From Porphyra umbilicalis (lineage: Eukaryota; Rhodophyta; Bangiophyceae; Bangiales; Bangiaceae): DNA of 64,000 nucleotides. The stretch covers positions 248,001 through 312,000 of the forward strand of contig KV918797.1 of assembly GCA_002049455.2 (NCBI GenBank). Reading direction: 5' to 3'. How positions within the stretch are numbered: position 1 is the stretch's first letter; each line of letters starts with the position of its first letter. Positions 57,053 to 64,000 of the stretch are shown piece after piece. Under the pieces are notes generated by a model. The model ran no database searches. It worked only from the letters and a program-made list of their open reading frames with translations, and was not told the DNA's origin. The translations under genes and the position numbers were made by a program.

Positions 57053-58172
57053 CACTCCTCATTGTGTTCTGCTCGGACCAATCGAAAGCCGCTCTTTCAA
57101 TGATCTGCATCGTGTTCGGTTCTGACAAAAAGGCAGCCCTCTTTTCATGGATCTGCGCCACATGACTGGTATCTCGACTGGTATCTCGACTGGCATCTGG
57201 ACTCGCCTCGCTTTGGATACAACTGTCTATCCACGTTTCGGAGGGTCCAAGCCCCGCGCCCACCTCTGAGGCTGGCCTACAGAATGATCTTGGACCCATC
57301 TGTAGTCGCGAGTCAGACTTGATCTCCAAGCCAAAGTGCCTCGTGTCCCGAGGTGGAACGATACAGTCACAGGTCATCCAGATGACACACAACGCGTGAA
57401 ATGAGGCCCTGGCATTATCGGGAGAATCTCAAACGAGAATACAGAGTGCTGATTGGCCAGGCACTCCTTCGGCCAAGTGTCTGACCAACGACAGGTCTGT
57501 GTTTGTGTCCAAACAAGGGCCGAACGCCTCCGCTGAGACAGGGCCTAAGGCAGAAGCAGATGAAGGCACGAGCAGTGGGAAACTGAATAGGAGATGACAA
57601 AGGCACTGGGAGCAAAGGAACCAGGTTCTTCCTGTTTCCGACGTTGTTTCCAACCCAGTCTGAGAAACGCGCAGTTTCCGGAATATCCACACACGCACGC
57701 AAAGCCCTCATGGTGTGCTGCAGGGATGGCCTCGACGTGTGGATAGCAAGAGGGAACGATACGTCGTTTGCATAACACGAGCAAGAAAGAAACATAAGAA
57801 GCTGCGGCAAATACTGCGGCGCCAACGCCCGGCAAACACTACGTCGCCAACGCCCACTACACAAGCGAGAAGCAAGCACGAAGCACAAAATCATTTAACA
57901 CCCGGGGCTTCGTACGGAGCCACGCACAGCGAAAGGGCCACAAGACAGTGGCCGCTTCTGCGGCCACGAAAATGTGGGCGGCCCAGTCGTTCACGCGGCC
58001 ACACCACATCAAAGGCCACTCTCTCCTCCCTCTCTACCTTAGCCACCAGTCGCTTGCTATTCCACGCGGCCCATGCCGGGCCGCTCAAGTCCAAGTCCCC
58101 GTATCCAACGAACCCGCCGCGGAAGCCGCTGCGGCGACCCGTGACGCCGTGCGGGACAGCAGTGGCTCCTGC
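57053..58172. other. Stretch without a recognisable gene
   Basis: The sequence is balanced in composition, with a small GATCTGGAC-like degenerate repeat near 57165-57200 (ACTGGTATCTCG twice). Frames up to 159 codons on both strands lack any domain. It is probably the downstream flank of the minus-strand gene that follows. Confidence 0.35.
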
Positions 58173-59345
58173 TTAGCAACCTTGCCGGTGTGACGCACCG
58201 CCACGTACGGCTCCGGAGAAAAACAACTCGATGCTACTGCTCCAGCAGCAGCGGAGCCCCTTCTTTTTGGTCGCGTTGGCCTTGGGCATGGCCAAAATGA
58301 CGTTGACGATGACGACATCGTCATCGTTTATGTCAGCGGCCGATGCGGCCGCGGCCGCACGCTTGCTTCGCCCAGAATCCCCCGTCGAGGGAGCCACCGC
58401 CGAGGCCGCCACGGCCTTGCCCTTGCCCTTGCCCGTGGCAGCACTCGAGGCCACCCCCGCAGAGGCCGCGGCGGCCTTGCTCGTCAGAACAACCCCCGGC
58501 GAGGCCGCAACGGCCTCACGCTGGACATTCTCAGCGGCACCCACCGATGCCGCCACTGCCTCGCCTTTGCCCTGCCTAAGCGTACCTGCCGAGCCCACTG
58601 CGGCCTTGAGCATCTCGGTCGCATCGGCCGTGGTAGTGCCGGCCGTGCATACTTTTTTGAAGCGGTCCTTGATGGCAGGGTAGCCGGTGTAGACTACGCC
58701 ATAAAGACCGAAGGCCTCAGTAGACTGCTTGGCCTGCTCAGTGGCGCGGACTATGTTCCAGTACAGCTTCAGCGCCGCCCACTGACGCATCTTGGCCACG
58801 GAGAGGCGCTCGGCCAGCAGGAAAGCGATTGCGCGCTGCTCCGTGGTAGCACAGCGAAGGATCACTCGCTGCTGGCTCGTGGTCCACTTCAGGCCGAGTG
58901 CGTCGACGGCCTTAAATGCACGGCCGAAGTCATCGACGGAGAAGTTGGAAGTTGCGGCCACGTGGGCTATGTCGGCCTTTTCCGATGCTGGGGCGCCCCC
59001 ACCCGGCGCCTTGGCCTGCGAAACGGTCGCATCCGTGTTCCTGCAGTGGCCTTGGGCCACGCGTGCCACCTTGGCAACCTTGAGGGAATTGTCCCCCTGC
59101 TGGCCGTCAGCTTTGCGCTTGACGCTACTCCCGGCGGCCTTGGCTGAGGCCGCACGCCCCGCCGCGGCCAAGTTGACCGCGACAGCATGCTGCAGCGTGG
59201 GACTCCCGCGCTTTCAGCACATGTTGACGGCCTTGGTCGAGGCTGTATCCTCCGCCGCCGTGGCCGACTTGACGTCAACGTCGTTCTCAGCCGCTTTGGC
59301 CTGGCCGGCACCACTGCTGCTGTCGCCGGCCGAGGCGGCAGGCAT
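58173..59345 (-). pseudogene. Ala/Lys-rich unknown protein gene with one in-frame TGA
   Basis: A minus-strand frame of 391 codons with the first good ATG at 59345 (MPAASAGDSSSG) and a single TGA at 59214-59216; both sides are in the same phase and share the same composition. The N-terminal part is Ala/Asp/Thr-rich, followed by a basic stretch (VKRKADGQQGD). The central region, about 100 residues (58.6-58.95 kb), is the only one with balanced composition and looks helical: FSVDDFGRAFKAVDALGLKW and MRQWAALKLYWNIVRA. The tail repeats AVAAS units between GKGKGK patches and ends in DDDVVIVNVI. I do not recognise the family. The TGA may be a true break or a sequencing error, or the protein may start downstream of it, though no ATG stands close behind it. 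Confidence 0.45.
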
Positions 59346-60734
59346 CCAGGCGAATGACAGCCGGAATGGAGCCCCACTTCTTCGGCCTTGCGGGAGGCCA
59401 GCAGGTGGCCTGCAGCATCCAGGCCGGCGGTCCGCGCGCGAGAGAGAATGATGGTGTGACAACCGCGATGGCCTCGCCACGGCAGAGGGGGCCAGAAACG
59501 ATGAGAGCAGAGCGGATGAGATCACAGACGATGGGATCAGAGGCGATGAGTAGGGTGTCGTGTGAGTGGGTGGTGGTTGTGAATGTGGGTGTCCACCGTC
59601 GGCACGGTGAGCGCCGTTGAAGCAGTCGGGTGAGCAGGCGATGGCGAGATGGAGCGCCGGCAAAAATGCCGCTCCCTACGCATGGCCGCCCTTTTGACTG
59701 GGATGTTTGAGCGGGCCACTCAGCGCTCCACCTCCCCTTACAGGTGCCGGGAGATGGTCACACGCCCTTCTTCATGCCCTACAGACCAATGTTTTCGTGT
59801 ACTGGTCATAGGGCCCCATCTTGCCCTCCTGACCTGCCAACACCGAAGCATGCGAATGGAAAGTTCCAGACAATAAATCGTTCATCGCAGAAAAGCGTCA
59901 GCAATGTGGCACGAGCAGCGCCCTAAGTGGCTCGCTGACAGTCTTTTCCGCGTCTCATGCCTCCGTCACGGGCTGTGCGTCATGGTGTGCGACGTATCCA
60001 CAACACGGCCACTCCAACAAAATCACCACAGCCTGCCGATGACTCATCCGAGCCTCGGGGGCGGTTCTCTGGCCTCACTTGAGACTTGGGGCGTGCGTGG
60101 GCCACTCAAAGGTAGCAAAAGAGGTGCCTGATGGCCACCGTTTCGCGCCTCGTGCCGTACGCCTGGCACTTCTGTCAGCGAGACCTGGATGGCCGGTCCC
60201 GGAGGGCCACCAGTAATGGCTACGCGACGGCTTTTCCGTGCCTCGTTCGTCGCTGTGTGCCTCGTTCGTCCCTGTGTGCCCCTCGCCGCAACGCAACCGA
60301 GCCAATCGTGGCCCGGAAGGGTCCGTGTGAGCCCCGGCGAAAATGTGGCTGAGAGAGATGGCATCTCACGCAATGGAGACACGTGCTGACCCGAAAGTAG
60401 CCCGAAATTGTCCGACGACCGCGTGCTGCACTCATTTGTTGGCCGCAAGTGGCCCTCTGATCGTTAACGATCGACTAAAGTTTAACAATGATCGCAGGTA
60501 TGACCAGTGACGATTGCATTGCCACACCTGGCACCGTACCCAGGCATGAGGGAGACCTCTGCGCCTGCTGAATGCGGAGAGTCACAGCTACCAACGTAGG
60601 ATGTGATTTCCACATTTTTGACAGTTTCGTGTAAGGATGTAGCCCCTGTTTTCGTTCAAGTACACTACTCGTGTGAGCCAGGGTTCGCAGCAGGGTTGGG
60701 GTGAGCCCATTACCCAATGAGAGTCCCACACTTT
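59346..60734. other. Stretch without a recognisable gene
   Basis: Mixed composition, with short frames only. Near 60190-60300 and 60330-60350 some CGTGCCTCGTTCGTC-like short duplications occur (CGTTCGTCGCTGTGTGCC, then CGTTCGTCCCTGTGTGCC). No gene is supported. Confidence 0.4.
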
Positions 60735-61568
60735 TCAAACGTGGCAGCCATAAATGGGTTCGGGTTCGGACTCGATGAGGTGTTGTTGGCTGTGCTCATA
60801 GCGACCGAAAAAGCCGTCCATGCTGCACCGTGCGGTGCCCTTGGCACACACTACCACGGCGATGGAGGCCTTCCGGAGGCCATTTCCCTCTTGTGTCTTG
60901 ACGTTGCGGAAGGATTCCCGTGCGCCACGTCCGGTGGCCATGGCCAAGCGCCCGGCCACCCCGGGCACATTCTTGACTAGCTCCACTCCTGCCGATGACA
61001 GACTCCCGTCGCTCAGGTGCGCCCGCAGCTTGGCCATGTACTGAAATGGCCAGTGCACGCAAATCACGAGCGGCATAAAGTCGCGCCCGCGCTTGGCGTG
61101 CATTGCAAAGAGACCTGGAAGGGCTTCGGGCTTGGTCATGTGCTCAGCCCAGTTCTGGAAGTCCTTCTCCGCGCTTTTATGGTCTGCGTTGTAGCCATGG
61201 GAGACGAGGAAAACGTCGGTGGGCGGGTTATGCCGCATGTGGTCCTTGACAACGTCCAAGAGGAGGCATCCATTGGGCACATTCCTCTCCAGGTCGCGCT
61301 GTTCTTATCGCTCTGCGCCTTCCTTGTCATCCACCATGATGTGGACCGGGACTCTCGTCGGCACCCGCGCAATTGGACAGGAGATAGTACAGATGCGCAT
61401 TGTGTTTGCGAGGACGTCACGTTGACGGCGTAGGCAATTGAAAAAGGTGGAAGGAGAAAACAGGGCGGACGCGCACGCCCGTGTTGCAACTGGAGAGGCG
61501 TGCGGGGAAAACGATGAAAGGGAGCACGTCACATGGACGGGCCATGCGGCCTCTGGGGACCGTGGCAT
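60735..61568 (-). pseudogene. Possible alpha/beta-hydrolase-like gene fragment with one in-frame TAA
   Basis: A minus-strand frame open from 61568 to 60735 apart from a TAA at 61305-61307. The segment before the stop ends PVHIMVDDKEGAER. The one behind it continues LLLDVVKDHMRHNPPTDVFL, then VSHGYNADHKSAEKDFQNWA and VICVHWP. A beta strand ending in HGYN, followed by a helix and by a second strand ending in WP, is the pattern of the first part of several alpha/beta-hydrolase (esterase-like) proteins, in which HG forms the oxyanion hole. The usual GxSxG nucleophile elbow is not found in what remains, so the gene is truncated or has an exon I cannot see. The possible ATG at 61337 is only ten codons before the TAA. 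Confidence 0.4.
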
Positions 61569-62445
61569 TTCGAGCGTCGCCTCTTGAAAGTTTCAGAGAC
61601 ACCATATGCGTCAGGGCGGGACCCGGTCACCAGCTGTATTTGTGCCCAACGGCGTGCGTCGGCCCACCCCCAGCAGCGACACCGGTCCACTGTAGCGGAC
61701 CGTGCGGCATGAGCCACTGTCTGACTGGGCGCTCTCGGTTACGAGGTCGCCTTTGGCCCCGTATCCATGACAGCCCCCCCCCCCATTGAGGTTACCGCTG
61801 TCCATCGGACCGGGCCGGGCAGCTCGTGCTGCTGGATCAGGTCGCGCCAGCGTTGCCGCGTTGACAGGGCGTCATCATATTGTGCCTGCCGTCCGGGACC
61901 GCCCCTCCCGCCAAAAACCGACCCGCGCAGAGACAGTAGATCGCGGCCGCGACGGCTGTGTGAATTGTGAGAATTGTTAATTGCGAGTATTCATGACTGG
62001 CGGGTGGCGCCAAGCCACCCGTCATCCCCGCGGATGCGCGACCGCTCAAGGCGGGGCGACCCACGCCGCATGCGGTACACTGCCGGTGGCAGGCTGAACC
62101 TGCCACGCAAAACCGGCAGCGCCGCGCCACGTGAGGGTGCCAGCGCGCGGACGCTTACTGGAGTTGCATGCACTTTGTCTGCTTTGGGGCAATTCCTGCT
62201 TTGGAGAGGCAGTGCGCGACAGGTGCGCGCGGACGCGCGGGGTAGGCGCCGGCCCGAGGATGCGCCGCAGGGCGCACGCCCAAGCCGCGGCTCGCCCTCG
62301 CGCCCTTTATTAGGACGCCACTCGGCTGGGGACTAGCCCCGCCGAGTGGGGTATCAAGAGAACGCTTTTCTTTTATGGTAGCAAGCCCTCTCCTTTTCGT
62401 CTCTGTGGATCAGACCGTGCCTGGCGCGCGGTTGCCGGTGTCTCC
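61569..62445. other. Leader region of the following copia-like element, no gene seen
   Basis: It contains the hairpin at 62320-62347 and then GGGGTATCAAGAG, which only loosely resembles a tRNA primer site. An LTR of the downstream element may lie here, but with only one copy in the window its edges cannot be fixed. Confidence 0.35.
62320..62347. repeat. Strong GC hairpin
   Basis: ACTCGGC pairs with GCCGAGT, and inside it GGGG pairs with CCCC around a 5-base loop ACTAG, with one bulged base. It could be a terminator-like or regulatory RNA structure near the start of the copia-like transcript. Confidence 0.75.
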
Positions 62446-62703
62446 GTGCTCTCCTGCCGTTGCTCTTGGTGGTGGAGGCCAGACCCCGTAGCGCCCCCGG
62501 CTTGGCCGGTCGAGCCTGTTGTGCGTGCGCGCGTGCTGCGCCGTGTGGCCGCTTTGGAGCGGTGTGTCCCCCCCCCCCCCCCCGCCGTTGTCGCCATGGC
62601 TTTCCGTGGTTCCCGTGGGGCCGTGTCCTTCCCCTCGCCCCCTGCTCCGCCTCCGCCTCCCTCCAATATTGTGCGCTCTCTTCCCTGCTCCCGTCTCTTT
62701 GTC

Positions 62704-64000
62704 ATGTCGGGCGCCACCGCCGAGACGGTCGCGTCGTCGGCCGATGCTGGCCTTCGGGACGGTCACTCGCATGCCCCTTCCTGGGCGGGGCCCGACGGCT
62801 TCCACAAGTATGAATATGACATGCTGGTATGGCAGTACCTGACAACCCTGCCCACGGACAAGAAAGGCGGCGTCATGCGCATGGCCCTCACAAGCGTGGC
62901 GGCTGAAGCGGCGCGACAGGTCAGTGTCGTCGATCTCATCACGACCACCGGCCACGAGACGCTACTTGGCGTGCTCCGCATGTCTTTTGGCGGCAGCGAC
63001 GGACAGCGCAGGCACGCAGCTTACCGCCGCCTGCGCGGGCTGTATCGCGGCGACAAGTCCATGGAGGAGTCCCTGGCCGCGATGGGCGTCACGCTCGCCG
63101 ACTGCCGTAACCACGGCTATGCCATGTCGGCCAAGATGGGTGCGGCCATTACGCTGGACCAGGCGGATCTCGACGCCAGCCAGCAGGCATCCACGACAGC
63201 GTTGGCCGCGTCCCTGGGCGGGCCGGCTGGATCGGACGATGGCGCGATTGCCACGGCTCTGCGGGACCTGTGGGGCGGCAAGGCGGTGCTGAAGTCGTCC
63301 CCCGGGGCGGCCATGATGGTCATTACCTACGCGCAGCACCAGGCGCTGACAGCCCGTCAGACTACGCCGCGCCCTCGTCCGCGCGGCTCGCGCTGGGCGC
63401 CGACTAAGGACGGGGACATCGAATGCTGGCATTGTGGCATCACCGGCCACATCCGCAGGGACTGCCACAAGCGCCTGGCGAAGGAGAAGGCCCAGGGTGC
63501 CGCGGGTGGCGTGGGTGGCGGGAATGGCCCCGGGGGGTCGCCTGCCCTCGCTGACCGGGCTGATGGGGGCGGGGGCGAGGCGACGTACGCCGTCACGCAC
63601 AAGTGCCACCTGGTGCTGGCGAGGGCGGGGGGGGTCAACGCCTTTTCGGAGGACCCGGTTGGACATGTCATCCTTGACATCGGGGCCACGGCGACCTTTG
63701 CGGGCATGGCCTAGGTGGCCGCCTACGTGGCGCGCCTGGACTCTGCGTCTCGGCCGGAGAACCGGTCTGTAGACGCGTCGTGTCTACTTTTGGCGGCGAA
63801 GCGTCGCCGCGCGCCGTAGAGCAAGTCACCCCGCCCATCCGCGTCGGCGACCGACGGTGCCACGTCACGACCTGGGTGGTGGTGGGCTCTTTCCCTTTTC
63901 TCCTTAGCCACGCCTCGCTGGCGTCCATGGGGGCCGTCCTCGACGTCCACGCTTGGCGCATGCTGATCTCCTCGCCCACCGCGGCGGTGGCCCTGGCCCT
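62704..64000 (+). mobile_element. Copia-like element C4, gag and protease part, cut by the window end
   Basis: From the ATG at 62704 the frame encodes a gag-type protein: a helical capsid-like region (YEYDMLVWQYLTTLPTDKKG near 62.81 kb, LLGVLRMSFGG near 62.97 kb), a CCHC zinc knuckle CWHCGITGHIRRDC (near 63.42 kb) and a retroviral-type aspartic protease start (VILDIGATATFAG near 63.67 kb). The order fits Ty1/copia, where gag and pol often share one frame. It differs strongly from C1 and C2 and may belong to the same lineage as the fossil at 16598-18378. The element continues beyond 64000. At least one break is visible. Confidence 0.75.

Noticed and set aside
58173-61568. Reassignment of stop codons in this organism
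   Set aside because: The H3 gene ends on TGA at the expected place, and the in-frame stops seen elsewhere include TGA, TAG and TAA.

Overview
The window is nuclear DNA from a eukaryote with a GC-rich genome. It holds a histone H3 gene, a GATA-type transcription factor with the 18-residue finger loop common in plants and algae, PIF/Harbinger and MITE DNA transposons, and several Ty1/copia and Ty3/gypsy LTR retrotransposons. No operons, ribosome binding sites, rRNA genes or convincing functional tRNA genes were seen. The readable host genes lack obvious introns. A GC-rich alga (possibly of the red lineage) or a similar protist fits best, but this is a guess from style and not from a marker gene.

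Layout. 1-16.5 kb is the least invaded part. It contains a strongly divergent histone H3 gene (2392-2829, minus), a GC-rich block with a candidate Myb/SANT-like protein (3859-5145, minus) and a weak bZIP-like frame (5710-6333, minus), a fold-back element (6935-7486), a GATA factor (8401-9216, minus), anonymous GC islands at about 10.1-11.5 and 12.75-13.6 kb, two sister 132-bp hairpin MITEs (13.6 and 14.1 kb) and a cluster of nested inverted repeats (14.25-15.95 kb).

16.6-33.9 kb is a retrotransposon nest. A copia-like pol fossil (minus) is cut by an old chromodomain gypsy element G1 (plus), whose 3' part seems to carry an antisense coding region. That region is itself split by a young copia element C1 with 543-bp LTRs and a 5-bp target duplication. 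34.2-38.5 kb is a decayed PIF/Harbinger transposon: a transposase (plus) converging on a Myb/SANT-like partner gene (minus). 38.8-39.8 kb encodes an unrecognised protein with a precisely duplicated five-cysteine motif; a second copia element C2 (39822-44780) sits exactly at its start codon.

45.9-57.0 kb is a minus-strand gypsy element G3 with 728-bp LTRs, holding part of another gypsy element G2 in the opposite direction. 58-61.6 kb carries two probable host genes, both with one in-frame stop. 62.3-64.0 kb begins another copia-like element, running off the window.

The most unusual items are the H3 variant, the twin CX2CX12CX3CXCPWA protein, the half-tRNA primer site shared by C1 and C2, the tRNA-like antisense sequence inside the C1 LTR, the antisense coding region in G1, and the mosaic identity of the G3 LTRs. 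Coordinates of LTR edges come from direct reading of repeated termini; identities are counts by eye.
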